Numbered from the stretch's first letter, positions 11,395 to 20,355 are shown. The stretch: DNA of 64,000 nucleotides from Allobosea sp. Root483D1 (GCF_001429505.1 NZ_LMJW01000022.1:1141436-1205435); one strand, 5' to 3'. Translations and numbers: made by a program. The notes: generated by a model not told the origin, from the letters alone.

Positions 11395-12027
11395 ATGTTC
11401 GCCGAATATCTCTCCTCCGCCCTCGTCACCCTGCTGGTGACGCTCGATCCGCCGGGCCTGGCGCCGATCTTCCTGTCGCTGACGCGCGGCATGTCGCCGA
11501 GCGAGCGCCGGCAGGTCGCGGTGCGCGCCTGCATCATCGCCTTCTGCATCATGGCCTTCTTCGGCCTCGCCGGCGACGTCGTCTTGAAGGCGCTCGGCGT
11601 CTCGCTGCCGGCCTTCCGCATCGCCGGCGGCCTTTTGCTGTTCTGGATCTCGTTCGAGATGGTGTTCGAGCGCCGCAACGAGCGCAAGCAGCAGACGGCC
11701 GACACCGCCATCACCCAGGACCATATCCGCAACGTCGCCGCCTTCCCGCTGGCGATCCCGCTGATGGCCGGTCCGGGCGCGCTGACCGCGATGATGCTGC
11801 TCGCCGGCCGCGCCAATGGCGACATCGCGATGCTGTCCTCGCTCGCGGTGATTTGCGGGCTGGTGATCCTCTCCTGCCTCGCTGTCTTCCTCCTGGCGGT
11901 GCCGATCGCGCGCCTGCTCGGCGTCACCGGCAATGTCGTGCTGACCCGCCTGCTCGGCGTGATCCTCGCCGCGCTCGCAGTCCAGTTCGTCATCGACGGC
12001 ATACGCGCCGTGATCCGGAGCGGCTGA
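11395..12027 (+). CDS. MarC family integral membrane protein
   Basis: A 210-residue protein with six predicted membrane helices and the MarC signatures LVTLDPPGLAPIFLSLT near the N-terminus and IPLMAGPGALTAMMLL in the middle. The family's function is unresolved despite the multiple-antibiotic-resistance name. I chose ATG 11395 because GAGGAAGAG stands just upstream, rather than the ATG at 11359. The 266-bp region between gyrA and this gene must hold both divergent promoters; an AT-rich patch lies at 11210-11235. Confidence 0.85.
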   Translation: MFAEYLSSALVTLLVTLDPPGLAPIFLSLTRGMSPSERRQVAVRACIIAFCIMAFFGLAGDVVLKALGVSLPAFRIAGGLLLFWISFEMVFERRNERKQQTADTAITQDHIRNVAAFPLAIPLMAGPGALTAMMLLAGRANGDIAMLSSLAVICGLVILSCLAVFLLAVPIARLLGVTGNVVLTRLLGVILAALAVQFVIDGIRAVIRSG

Positions 12028-12046
12028 GCCCCGGATCGCGTATCGC

Positions 12047-13429
12047 TCAGGCGGTTCGCGCAATCCGCCAGCGGGTGATGTCGACCAGCACGAAGAGCGC
12101 GAGGCTGACGCCGGCCAGCGGCAGCGCCCAGCCTAGTCCCGCGGCGACGAGGACCGCTATCGCCCTGCCCGTCCAGCCAAGCCGCAGCCAGGCCTGGACC
12201 AGCGTCCGCGGCAACGAGCCCGGCGCCGGCCGCTGGCGCCACCAGATCCGGTAGCCGAGTACGGTCGTCACCATCAGGGCGATGCCGAGCCCGGCCATCA
12301 GGAGCTGGTTCGGCCAGCCGAACAGGATGCCCATATGGGTGTCGATACCCCAGCGGATCAGCTTGGCTATCAGCGGGAAGGTCTCGAAATCGGCCCGGCT
12401 GACCACCGACAGATCGCGCGGATCGAGGGCAACCGTGTCGACCTGCGTCGGCCAGCTCCGGTCGTATTCGCGGACCAGCCAGGCCTGGCCCTCAGCCCGA
12501 GGCGGCCGCATCTCGACATGCGGGGACTCGATCCCCGCCGCCTTCGCCGCGGCGAGCGCAGCATCGAGCTGCCCGACACTGCCGGGCGCCGCTCCCACAG
12601 CCGGACCGTGATCGCCATGATGAGCATGCTCGTCAGCTGCGGGCGCAGCGCCGAGCTTCAGCGAGACGGAGGGCGTGACCCAGCCGAGCTTCGCCCGAAG
12701 CGCGTCGATCCGGTCGCCGGCATAGTTCGACCAGGTCAGCCCGGTGATCGACAGGAAGACCAGGCCGAGCGAGAGCGTCAGCCCGATCAGGCCGTGCCAG
12801 CGCCGGTCGCGCAGCGCCGGATTGGCTCGCGCCCGCTCGGCAGCCTTCGGATGACGCCGCCAGAACCACATCGCGACACCGCCGAGCACCACCGCCCAGA
12901 GCCAGGACGCCGCCAGCTCGCTGTAATGGCGCCCGAACTCGCCGAGCAGCAGGTTGCGATGCAGATAGTCGAGCGTCGTCCGGAACGGCAGGATGCCGCT
13001 GGTGCCGTAGATGATCAGATCGCCCTTGATCGCCAGCGAGACCGGATCGACGAAGATCGCCCGGCTCTCGGAATCGCCAAGGCCGGGCTGCGCGAACATC
13101 ACGCGCGTGGTCTCGCCCGCTCTCGGAGCGGGACGGATGGCAAAGAAGCGCGGTCCCGCGCCGATATGCTTGCGTGCGGCCTCGGTCTGCGCCGCGAGCG
13201 AAGCGGGTTCGCCCGCCGTGGTCGCGCTCAGCTGCTCGCGATAGATCAGGTTCTCGATCTGCGGCGTCAGCACATAGAGCGTGCCGGTCAGCGCCGCGAC
13301 CAGGATGAACGGGCCGACGAACAGCCCGGCATAGAAGTGCAGCCTTCCGATGAAGACCTTGAATTCTGACGATAATGCGAAGGCGCGGCCGGCATCGGCG
13401 CGCGTCTGGATATCCGCGTGAGCGGTCAT
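12047..13429 (-). CDS. PepSY-associated transmembrane protein, PiuB-like
   Basis: A 460-residue inner-membrane protein. The N-terminal helix block (IGRLHFYAGLFVGPFILVAALTG, about residues 27-50) is the hallmark of the PepSY_TM / COG3182 iron-regulated membrane family. Further helices follow, with a periplasmic PepSY-like region and a C-terminal helix pair. A His-rich stretch (DEHAHHGDHG) in the large periplasmic loop could bind metal. Relatives are found with siderophore receptors and are thought to help iron uptake or reduction; no TonB receptor is present here. GAGGAA precedes ATG 13429. The Cys-rich gene at 13531-13920 is probably upstream in the same operon. Confidence 0.8.
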   Translation of the reverse strand: MTAHADIQTRADAGRAFALSSEFKVFIGRLHFYAGLFVGPFILVAALTGTLYVLTPQIENLIYREQLSATTAGEPASLAAQTEAARKHIGAGPRFFAIRPAPRAGETTRVMFAQPGLGDSESRAIFVDPVSLAIKGDLIIYGTSGILPFRTTLDYLHRNLLLGEFGRHYSELAASWLWAVVLGGVAMWFWRRHPKAAERARANPALRDRRWHGLIGLTLSLGLVFLSITGLTWSNYAGDRIDALRAKLGWVTPSVSLKLGAAPAADEHAHHGDHGPAVGAAPGSVGQLDAALAAAKAAGIESPHVEMRPPRAEGQAWLVREYDRSWPTQVDTVALDPRDLSVVSRADFETFPLIAKLIRWGIDTHMGILFGWPNQLLMAGLGIALMVTTVLGYRIWWRQRPAPGSLPRTLVQAWLRLGWTGRAIAVLVAAGLGWALPLAGVSLALFVLVDITRWRIARTA

Positions 13430-13530
13430 TGCTGGGTTCCTCGATAGACCTGCCAACACTCCGCCGGCTTTTCTGGGCCAGGCGGACATTCGGGCGTTGC
13501 GACGGGGCGGCCTTCAGGGCCGCTGCGGCG

Positions 13531-13920
13531 TCAGGTCTGGAGGGGAGGTCCTCTGGGACGGGCAGCCAGTCGCTCCTGTCCCGGCAATGGCAGCGCTGTC
13601 AGACCGTCGAAGCGGACCAGCGCGATACGAGGCGCCGGTTCGTCGAAGGAGATTGCCCGGTCAGGCGGCGCATAGGCAGCGCCGATCCAGGCGCAACCGA
13701 GCAGGCAGCAGGCCGGCAGATGCGGCGCAGGCTCTTGCCCCGGTAGCGGCACGCTTTCGGCACCGGGCGCGCAGAGTGTCAGATGCGCGGCGCGATCGAG
13801 CAGCGCCGGCGCAAGGTTCTGTCCCGACACGACCGCGCCGAACAGCCCCTGCAGCACGAGCACATAGGCCGCGACGATCGCGACCCAGGATCTTGCTCTG
13901 ATGGACTTGGCTGCGCTCAA
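13531..13920 (-). CDS. Small membrane or secreted Cys-rich protein, DUF2946-like
   Basis: About 129 residues: one hydrophobic segment (WVAIVAAYVLVLQGLFGAVV) then a Cys-rich part with LCAPG and HLPACCLLGCAW. This pattern and the position ahead of a PepSY protein resemble DUF2946 proteins that accompany metal-uptake genes; the assignment is tentative. The start I prefer is TTG 13920, which has GGGGAG seven bases upstream; an ATG at 14043 would add 41 residues of unlikely sequence. A role in metal binding is only suggested by the Cys/His content and context. Confidence 0.55.
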   Translation of the reverse strand: MSAAKSIRARSWVAIVAAYVLVLQGLFGAVVSGQNLAPALLDRAAHLTLCAPGAESVPLPGQEPAPHLPACCLLGCAWIGAAYAPPDRAISFDEPAPRIALVRFDGLTALPLPGQERLAARPRGPPLQT

Positions 13921-14106
13921 AGGCCGGCTCCCCGGCACTGTCGATAGCGGTGCCCTGGGGACCTGTCCATCAGCCGAACCGCCGCAGCCGGGCACGCACC
14001 TCGCCATCCTAATCATCGATGAATTCGCTCGCTCGACTTGCACGCCGCAAGCGGACCGATTGCTTACACGTCGCCGCTATGCAGCTTCCAAGCAGAGAGG
14101 AGCATC

Positions 14107-14532
14107 ATGCAGCGCATCACCAGCCTGGCCGCCATCGCCTTCGCAACCAGCATCGCACAAGCCTCGGCCGCCGGGCTCGACGGCTCGCTCTGGAACCATA
14201 ACGGCTCGACCGTCCTCGTCGACGAGACTCGTGGCCGGATCGTCTATGACGAGCCCAGGGCCGCGATCGCCGGCACGGTCCGCTCCGGAACCTTGCTGTT
14301 CGAGGGACGCTTCAACGGCAAGCGGGTCAGTGGAACCGCCTATGTCTTCAAGAAGGGCTGCGAGCCGGCCGCCTACCCGGTCTCGGGCATGATGGAGACC
14401 AACCCCAACGGCTTCGGCTCGCGGATCGTCCTGACCGGGCCGGCGCCAAAGCGCGACAAGGCCTCCTGCGCGATCATCGGCAGCACCGGCGCCCATTCGC
14501 GGCTGGTCTTCGAAGAGGCGGGCGACATCTGA
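14107..14532 (+). CDS. Secreted protein of unknown function
   Basis: A 141-residue protein with a signal peptide (cleavage near ASAAG, residue 21). The mature part looks beta-rich (LWNHNGSTVLVDETRGRIVY) and holds two Cys (KKGCEP, KASCAII) that may pair. I do not recognise a family. GAGAGGAG precedes ATG 14107, which makes this start firm. The next gene starts two bases after its stop, so the two are coupled. It is divergent from the DUF2946-like gene. Confidence 0.7.
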   Translation: MQRITSLAAIAFATSIAQASAAGLDGSLWNHNGSTVLVDETRGRIVYDEPRAAIAGTVRSGTLLFEGRFNGKRVSGTAYVFKKGCEPAAYPVSGMMETNPNGFGSRIVLTGPAPKRDKASCAIIGSTGAHSRLVFEEAGDI

Positions 14533-14534
14533 TC

Positions 14535-15107
14535 ATGACGAGGATCATCGAGAGCTGTACCCGCCGGCTCCACTGCGGTTACCGGAACGAAGACACGGGC
14601 AGCAAGGGCGATGCCGTTTGGGGTCACATCGCACCCGACCGGTCGACGCTGGACGAACAGATGGCGGAGCTCGTCGCCGAGCTGACCGAGGGCGGCTGGG
14701 AGATCAAGTCCGTGACGCCGCTCACCGCCAGCTATTATTATGCGGCCAGCCAGTACTCGGTTTCGCTCGATCGCACCAACTGGGGCGGCTATGGCGTCGG
14801 CTATGGCGCGCCCTATACGGAGGGGCTCGTGGTGATGGCCCAGCGCTGGGTCGAGATCAGCGAGGCTCAGCAGGCCGAGCGTGACCGGGAGAAGGCGCAG
14901 CGCCAGGCGGCGGAAGCTGCAGCCGCGCTGGAAGCGAAGCGAGAGCAGCGGCAAGGCGAGCTGGCCAGGCTCACCGCCGAGCCGGTCACCAAAGCCGGGC
15001 TGCTGCGCGACAAATGGCGCTTCCGCAGCCAGGACTACCCGACGGAAGCGCTCGCGCAGGGCGCCAAGGACGCCGCGCTCAAGGCACTGCGGGAGCGCCC
15101 GCTCTAA
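14535..15107 (+). CDS. Protein of unknown function with C-terminal coiled coil
   Basis: A 190-residue protein with no signal peptide. Residues 1-110 contain an aromatic, Gly-rich stretch (SYYYAASQYSVSL ... NWGGYGVGYGAPYTEG). Residues about 113-150 (QQAERDREKAQRQAAEAAAA) form a charged Ala-rich helix, probably a coiled coil. I do not recognise a family. It begins two bases after the preceding stop, so it probably shares that operon. Its TAA stop overlaps the opposite-strand stop of the next gene by 4 bp. Confidence 0.65.
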   Translation: MTRIIESCTRRLHCGYRNEDTGSKGDAVWGHIAPDRSTLDEQMAELVAELTEGGWEIKSVTPLTASYYYAASQYSVSLDRTNWGGYGVGYGAPYTEGLVVMAQRWVEISEAQQAERDREKAQRQAAEAAAALEAKREQRQGELARLTAEPVTKAGLLRDKWRFRSQDYPTEALAQGAKDAALKALRERPL

Positions 15108-15478
15108 AACCCGCGGACCAATGCGAGGCGTTCACGCCTTGACGTAGACCCACGCCTCCTTGCCGAAGCCAGCCGGACGCTGATCCGCCTGTAGTCGGCG
15201 ACCTCGTAGCGATCAGCCGCCGCGAGCTCCTCGGCGCTGATGCTGAAGACTTTGCCGGCAACGCTGTCGGCCGGCTCGTCGCTCGGCGCCACCATCGGGT
15301 GGAAGCGCTTGCCGCTGGTGCGGATCACCTCGGGATCGGTGATCTCCAGCATGGTCTGGGAAAAGCCCGGCATGGCGTCGTCATGGCCGTAGAGCAGTCG
15401 ACCGAACGAGGACAGCTGGACGTTTTCCTGCTGCAGCGTGCCGTAGGAGAACAGAAGGATGCTGCGCTCGTTGGCCAT
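15104..15478 (-). pseudogene. Gamma-glutamylcyclotransferase-like (AIG2) gene with C-terminal frameshift
   Basis: A 124-residue frame with the fold's N-terminal signature FSYGTLQQENVQLSSFGR and the central ELAAADRYEVADYRRISVRL. After that point it runs into low-quality sequence (ARRRGSTSRR). If one G is added at about 15164, the frame continues as GKEAWVYVKA and stops at 15132-15134, which is how these small GGCT-like proteins normally end. The gene is therefore probably intact with a one-base sequencing deletion, or freshly frameshifted. GGAG lies before ATG 15478. The substrate is unknown; many family members act on gamma-glutamyl amines or glutathione. Confidence 0.75.
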
Positions 15479-15500
15479 GCTCGCTCCGCTTCAACGGCGG

Positions 15501-16166
15501 CTAGAGCGCCGCCAGCAGCTTTTCGCGCGCCGCACGCGAGCCGGCAAGACGCTGCCGTGCCGCAGCCAGGATAGGCTCCGGCGCCTCCTGCGGCGTGCCG
15601 GCCCGGAAAGGTGGCTCCGGCGCATATTCGAGCGAAAGCTGGATCAGCTGCGCCTCCTCCTCGCCGAGCAATTCGGCGATCACCGTCAGCCCGAAATCTA
15701 TGCCGGAGGTGACGCCGCCGGCGGTGATCAGATTGCCGTCGCGCACGACGCGCCCCTGCGTCGGGATCGCACCGAACCGCGCCAGCAGGTCATGCGCGTT
15801 CCAGTGGCTGGTGGCGCGCTTACCCTTCAGCAACCCGGCCATTCCCAGCACCAGCGATCCCGTGCAGACCGAGGTGAGATAACGCACCTGCCCTGCCCGC
15901 TCGCGCAGGAAGGCGAGCACGGTTTCATCCTGGAGCAAGGCATTGACCCCGGCGCCGCCCGGCACGCAGAGCACGTCGAGCGGCGGGCAGTCGGCGAAGG
16001 TCGTGGTCGGCGTCAGCGTAAGCCCGGTCGCGGCCTTGAGCGGCGCAGTATCCTTCCAGATCAGGTGCACCTGCGCACCCCGGGCCGAAGCGAAGACCTC
16101 ATAGGGACCGGTCAGGTCGAGCTGCTGGACCTGCGGGAAGGCGAGGATACCGAAGCTGAGAGACAT
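15501..16166 (-). CDS. DJ-1/PfpI family protein, isonitrile hydratase-like
   Basis: A 221-residue single-domain DJ-1/PfpI protein. The nucleophile elbow LTSVCTGSLVLGMAGLLKGK carries the reactive Cys and closely resembles isonitrile hydratase InhA, which converts isocyanides to N-substituted formamides. A conserved early acidic region (DLTGPYEVFA) is also present. Substrate identity is inferred. It starts 83 bp from a divergent GlxA-type regulator of the same fold, which probably controls it. ATG 16166 was chosen over an upstream in-frame start because the family begins at SFGILAFPQ. Confidence 0.85.
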   Translation of the reverse strand: MSLSFGILAFPQVQQLDLTGPYEVFASARGAQVHLIWKDTAPLKAATGLTLTPTTTFADCPPLDVLCVPGGAGVNALLQDETVLAFLRERAGQVRYLTSVCTGSLVLGMAGLLKGKRATSHWNAHDLLARFGAIPTQGRVVRDGNLITAGGVTSGIDFGLTVIAELLGEEEAQLIQLSLEYAPEPPFRAGTPQEAPEPILAAARQRLAGSRAAREKLLAAL

Positions 16167-16249
16167 GGTGCGAACTCCTGATTGACGAGAGCAACCTAGC
16201 GCGCAAAGCTCTGGCCGAACTGCCAAGCATCCCTCGCTTCAGGCCAAAC

Positions 16250-17203
16250 ATGCGCCGCATCGAGATCCTGACCTTCCCCGGCGGGCAATTGCTCGACGTC
16301 GCCGGGCCCTTGCAGGTCTTCGCCACCGCCAACGACCTGGCACACCTCGCTGGCCGGCCCCTGCCGTATGAGACTGCAGTCGTGGCCACGGAGAGCCGTG
16401 TCGTCACCAGCTCAAAACTCGAACTCGTCGCTATGCCGCTCCCCGAGCCGACCGCGCCGCTGCACACTTTGGTCGTCGCCGGCGGCTATGGCGTCAACGC
16501 CGCCTGCCACGATGCGGCACTGGTCGCCTGGGTCCGGCGGCGCTCGGCGTCAGCGCAGCGCGTCGCTTCCGTCTGCAGCGGCGCCTTCATGCTCGCAGTG
16601 GCGGGCGTGCTCGACGGCAAGCGCGCCGTGACGCATTGGGGTCGCTGCGCCGAATTCCGGGCGATGTTCCCTTCCGTACGGCTCGAGCCCGATCCGATCT
16701 ATATCCGCGACGGCGATGTCTGGACCTCGGCCGGCGTCACCGCCGGGATCGACCTCGCGCTCGCTCTGGTCGAGGCCGATCTCGGCCGCGAGCCGGCGCT
16801 CGCCATCGCCCGCCAGCTCGTCGTCTTCCTGAAGCGCCCCGGCGGCCAGGCCCAGTTCAGCGCGGCGCTCACCCTGCAGGAGAAGGACGAGCGTTTCGAC
16901 CGTTTGCATGGCTGGATCGTCGAGAACCTGCGCGGCGATCTCTCGCTGGAGCGGCTGGCCGGCGAGGCCAGGATGAGCCTGCGCAGCTTCGCCCGGCACT
17001 ATCGCCAGGCGACCGGCCGCACGCCGGCCCGCGCCGTCGAGGAGATCAGGATCGAGACCGCGCGCCGCCTGCTCGAACAGGGTCTCTCGGTCGCGCAGGC
17101 CGGCCGTCGCTGCGGCTTCGGCTCCGAGGAAACCTTGCGCCGGGCCTTCCTGCGCCGGCTCGGGGCGAGCCCGCAGGCTTATCGCGAGCGCTTTGCCGGA
17201 TAG
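16250..17203 (+). CDS. GlxA family transcriptional regulator
   Basis: A 317-residue two-domain regulator: an N-terminal DJ-1/PfpI-like sensor (residues 1-185, RIEILTFPGGQLLDVAGPLQ; SVCSGAFMLAVAG keeps a Cys) and a C-terminal AraC-type double helix-turn-helix (about 215-317, with SLRSFARHYRQATGRTPA and GRRCGFGSEETLRRAF). It is divergent from the isonitrile hydratase-like gene, the normal arrangement for local control. The Cys could make it responsive to a reactive ligand, but that is speculative. Confidence 0.9.
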   Translation: MRRIEILTFPGGQLLDVAGPLQVFATANDLAHLAGRPLPYETAVVATESRVVTSSKLELVAMPLPEPTAPLHTLVVAGGYGVNAACHDAALVAWVRRRSASAQRVASVCSGAFMLAVAGVLDGKRAVTHWGRCAEFRAMFPSVRLEPDPIYIRDGDVWTSAGVTAGIDLALALVEADLGREPALAIARQLVVFLKRPGGQAQFSAALTLQEKDERFDRLHGWIVENLRGDLSLERLAGEARMSLRSFARHYRQATGRTPARAVEEIRIETARRLLEQGLSVAQAGRRCGFGSEETLRRAFLRRLGASPQAYRERFAG

Positions 17204-17219
17204 GCCGGGATGTGCACTT

Positions 17220-17666
17220 CTAAAGCGCCAGCTCCATCAGCTTTTCGCCATTGGCGCGGGTCTCGCCCGTATCCAGGAAACCCCGCGCCAGATAGAAGCC
17301 ATGCGGCCCAGCGCCACCGGGCACATAGCTTAGCCGGGCGAGCTTGTATCCCTGCGGCGGCAGGCTCTCCAGCCAGAGCGTGATCGCTTCGCGCCCATAG
17401 CCTTCGCCCTGATGCCGCCCGTCGATCATGAAGCGCCAGAGAAAGCAGCTCGCGCCGTCATCGTCTGGCCGCCACATGATGAAACCGACCGGCATTTCAT
17501 CGGCATAGATGGCGCGGAACACCGCAGCCGGATTGAAATGGGCCTGCGCGATCGAGACCGCATTGGGCGCGACGAAGCCGCTTTGCGCCTGATGCGGCTC
17601 GAGCTCGCAGATCGCCCGCACGGTCTCGGCCGTGATCTCGCGCAGCGAGACGACAGGCTTGGTCAA
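17220..17666 (-). CDS. GNAT family N-acetyltransferase
   Basis: A 148-residue GNAT with the acetyl-CoA binding motif GRHQGEGYGREAI and C-terminal YLARGFLDTGE. The layout resembles SpeG/BltD-type polyamine acetyltransferases, but the acceptor cannot be told from sequence. The start codon is TTG at 17666; GAGG formed at the stop of the upstream esterase gene sits eight bases before it, suggesting coupled translation. Confidence 0.85.
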   Translation of the reverse strand: MTKPVVSLREITAETVRAICELEPHQAQSGFVAPNAVSIAQAHFNPAAVFRAIYADEMPVGFIMWRPDDDGASCFLWRFMIDGRHQGEGYGREAITLWLESLPPQGYKLARLSYVPGGAGPHGFYLARGFLDTGETRANGEKLMELAL

Positions 17667-17676
17667 GCGCTCAGCC

Positions 17677-18855
17677 TCACTTCTCCAGGAACGCTTTCAC
17701 CGCCCCTTCGGCCTGCTTCATCGAGATCACGCCGTCGAGATGGCCGCGCGTGCCCTGGATGGTGACGTGGGTCACATCGCGGCCGGCCTTCTTCGCCTCG
17801 GCGACGGTGCGCTGGATCATCTCGTCCGGGAAGACCAGGTCCTTGGGCTGATTGACGATCAGCAGCGGTGTCTTGATCCGGCTCATCGCATCGGCAAGCG
17901 ACTTGCCACCGGCGGCGTAGAGCTGGTTGGCCTTGACCAGATAGAGGAAATGGTTGGCGTCCGAGACCTTGGCACGGGCCTCACCGGCGTTATCCAAAAT
18001 GCTCTGAACCTGGAACTTGTTGCCGAGCGCCTTGGCGGGGTCCTCGCCTTCCTTGGCCGGGCGGCGCCCGAAGGTACCGTTGGTCCAGTCGCCATGATTG
18101 GCCTGCAGCGTCAGCACTGTGAAGGCCTTGGCTAGGCCGGCATTGGGCGGCGTCTTGCCGTAATAGTCGCCATTGTTCCAGTTCGGATCGACCAGGATCG
18201 GCGCCGCCCAGACGTCGAGCCAGGCAATGAGCTGGGCATCGGCCTCGGCCGCCCCGATCACCGCCATCGCCTTGCCGACCATGTCGGGATAACTCGCCGC
18301 CCATTCATAGGTCTGCAGCGCGCCCATCGAGGGGCCGGCGACCAAGACCAGCTTCTTGATGCCAAGACTCTCCACCAGAGCCTTCTGGACATTGACGAAA
18401 TCGCCGACGGTCACGACCGGGAAGTCGAGCGCATAGGGTTTGCCGGTATCGGGATCGATCGAAGCCGGGCCGGTGGTCGTCACCTTGGGGTCGCCGGTGT
18501 TCAGGTTCACCAGCGTATCGGAGGACAGGACGAAATACTTGTTGGTGTCGATCGCCTTGCTGGGACCGATGATCGCGTCCCAATAGCCCGGCGCCGCATC
18601 GGCAGCCGCATATTTGCCGGCGGCGTGCGAATTGGCCGAGAAGAAATGGCAGATCAGGATCGCGTTGGATTTGTCGGCGTTGAGCGTGCCGTAGCTCTCC
18701 CAGCCGACCTTGACGTTCTTCAGCGTGCGCCCGCCTTGCGTAGTGTAGCTCGGCAGCTCGAAGACCTTCTTCTCGACGATCAAATCCTGCGCGTCCGCCA
18801 TTCCCGTCACCATCACGCCGACAACACCGAGCATTCCCGCGATCCAGCCCTTCAT
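17677..18855 (-). CDS. Secreted MetX-like alpha/beta hydrolase
   Basis: A 392-residue alpha/beta hydrolase of the homoserine acetyltransferase (MetX) fold. The nucleophile elbow is GPSMGALQTYEWA; Asp in KDLVFPDEM and His in TRGHLDG complete the triad. Unlike biosynthetic MetX it has a signal peptide (VVGVMVTGMADAQD), so it acts outside the cytoplasm and is better called a MetX-like esterase. GGAGGAG precedes ATG 18855. It is followed closely by the GNAT gene. Confidence 0.85.
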   Translation of the reverse strand: MKGWIAGMLGVVGVMVTGMADAQDLIVEKKVFELPSYTTQGGRTLKNVKVGWESYGTLNADKSNAILICHFFSANSHAAGKYAAADAAPGYWDAIIGPSKAIDTNKYFVLSSDTLVNLNTGDPKVTTTGPASIDPDTGKPYALDFPVVTVGDFVNVQKALVESLGIKKLVLVAGPSMGALQTYEWAASYPDMVGKAMAVIGAAEADAQLIAWLDVWAAPILVDPNWNNGDYYGKTPPNAGLAKAFTVLTLQANHGDWTNGTFGRRPAKEGEDPAKALGNKFQVQSILDNAGEARAKVSDANHFLYLVKANQLYAAGGKSLADAMSRIKTPLLIVNQPKDLVFPDEMIQRTVAEAKKAGRDVTHVTIQGTRGHLDGVISMKQAEGAVKAFLEK

Positions 18856-18941
18856 GCCGCACTCCTCCGCTCCGGCCGTCGCACGGCCTCGGGCTGGATC
18901 AGAGCGGATTTGTCCGGCTAACGGAAGGGGTGGCTTGCCCT

Positions 18942-19045
18942 CATTCGCGGGCGGAGCGAAGCGCAGACCCGAGAATATCGCGACGAGAAAGCGCCGGTCG
19001 AAGCTTCACGCGGCCTGAGATGCTCGGGTCAAACCCGAGCATGAC
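18942..19045 (+). repeat. Family B palindromic intergenic repeat, copy 2
   Basis: 104 bp, same orientation as the other three family B copies. Stem 1 ATTCGCGGG/CCCGAGAAT has one mismatch, the middle stem is degenerate, and stem 3 ATGCTCGGG/CCCGAGCAT is perfect. The stem 3 end lies 12 bp downstream of the stop codon of the M20 peptidase gene (minus strand). Confidence 0.85.
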
Positions 19046-19057
19046 GGCAGGTCCTTC

Positions 19058-20173
19058 TCACAGCGTCTCCAGCAGCCCCTTGATCAGCGCCCGGCGCGGC
19101 GCGATCGAGGAAATCAGCGCATATTCCTGCAAGGTGTGGGCGCCATCGCCATCGATTCCGAGGCCATCCAATGTCGGAATGCCCAGCGCCGCGGTAAAGT
19201 TGCCGTCAGAACCGCCACCGGTCATCGGGCAGTCCTGCAGATCGAAGCCGACCTTGGCCGCCACAGCCCGCGCCTGCTCGTAGAGCGCCGCGACCTCCGG
19301 CGATTTCTCGTAGGGCGGCCGGTTCATGCCGCCGGTGATGCTGAGCTTCACATCCGGATCAAAGGCCTTCAGGCTAAGGATGCGCTCTTCCATGACTTTG
19401 CCGTCAGCCAGGGAGGTGACACGGCAGTCGACGCTGAACCAGGCATGCTGCGGGATGACGTTCGCCGCCGTGCCGCCGCCGACCAGCGCGACGGTCGTGG
19501 TGATGCCGCGCGAATAATCGGTCATGCCCTCGATCGCGAGAATCTGGTGCGCCGCCTCGCGAATGGCGTTGCGTCCGTCGGCATGGCGCGAGCCGGAATG
19601 CGCCGGCCGGCCCTCGAGCTTGACCTCGAAGCGGCCGACGCCCTTGCGCGCCGTGACGATCTTGCCGCCCTCGCGCGCCGGCTCGGTCACCAGCACCGCC
19701 ATCGCTTCGCGGCCGATATCCTCGATCAGCGCCCGCGAAGTCGGCGAGCCGATCTCCTCGTCCGGCGTGAACAGGAAGACCAGCGGCCGCTGCACCGTGC
19801 CGGACTTGGCGGCATCTTTGAAAGCCTGCAGCGCCAGCCAGGCGCCGCCCTTCATGTCGTAGACGCCGGGACCGTAGAGCCGGTCGCCCTCGACCCTGAC
19901 GGCTAAGTCCTTGGCGCTGGTCCCGACCGGGTGGACCGTGTCGAGATGCGACATCAATGCGATCGCCTTCTCGCCGTTACGGACGCCGGCGCGCAGGATC
20001 AGGTTGTCGCCGAGCCCGTCGCGGCCGGGAACGCGCTCGACCGCGATCGGCAGGCCTTCGACCTCCTTCGCGACGAGGTCCATCATCCCGTTGACGCCGG
20101 GCACGTGATGGGTGGGGCTCTCCAGCGCTACCCAGACGGTAAGCGCGGGGACGGCGGGATCGTGAATGGTCAT
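19058..20173 (-). CDS. M20 family metallopeptidase
   Basis: About 371 residues, cytoplasmic. The zinc-ligand motifs of the M20 (carboxypeptidase G2/ArgE-like) family are visible: ALMSHLDTVHP, YGPGVYDMKGG, FTPDEEIGSP and the C-terminal GDGAHT. The dimerisation domain contains RPAHSG. It probably hydrolyses an amide or peptide bond of an amino-acid conjugate; the substrate is unknown. Start choice is uncertain: ATG 20173 fits the family, but neither it nor ATG 20242 has a clear ribosome site. Confidence 0.88.
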   Translation of the reverse strand: MTIHDPAVPALTVWVALESPTHHVPGVNGMMDLVAKEVEGLPIAVERVPGRDGLGDNLILRAGVRNGEKAIALMSHLDTVHPVGTSAKDLAVRVEGDRLYGPGVYDMKGGAWLALQAFKDAAKSGTVQRPLVFLFTPDEEIGSPTSRALIEDIGREAMAVLVTEPAREGGKIVTARKGVGRFEVKLEGRPAHSGSRHADGRNAIREAAHQILAIEGMTDYSRGITTTVALVGGGTAANVIPQHAWFSVDCRVTSLADGKVMEERILSLKAFDPDVKLSITGGMNRPPYEKSPEVAALYEQARAVAAKVGFDLQDCPMTGGGSDGNFTAALGIPTLDGLGIDGDGAHTLQEYALISSIAPRRALIKGLLETL

Positions 20174-20355
20174 GATGGGGAGGGGTTTCGCAGGAAAGCG
20201 TGGCGATAACAGGACATTGGCCAATTCGCCGGCTTTGTCCATGTCGAAACGCGCCTAGCTGCCCTGCGGACCGGGCGCTTCAAAAAATCTTCAACGCCCT
20301 GTCGGCAACGTCGATCCTCGTCCGTCCTCGAAGCAAACCCGTCGAGGACCAGACG

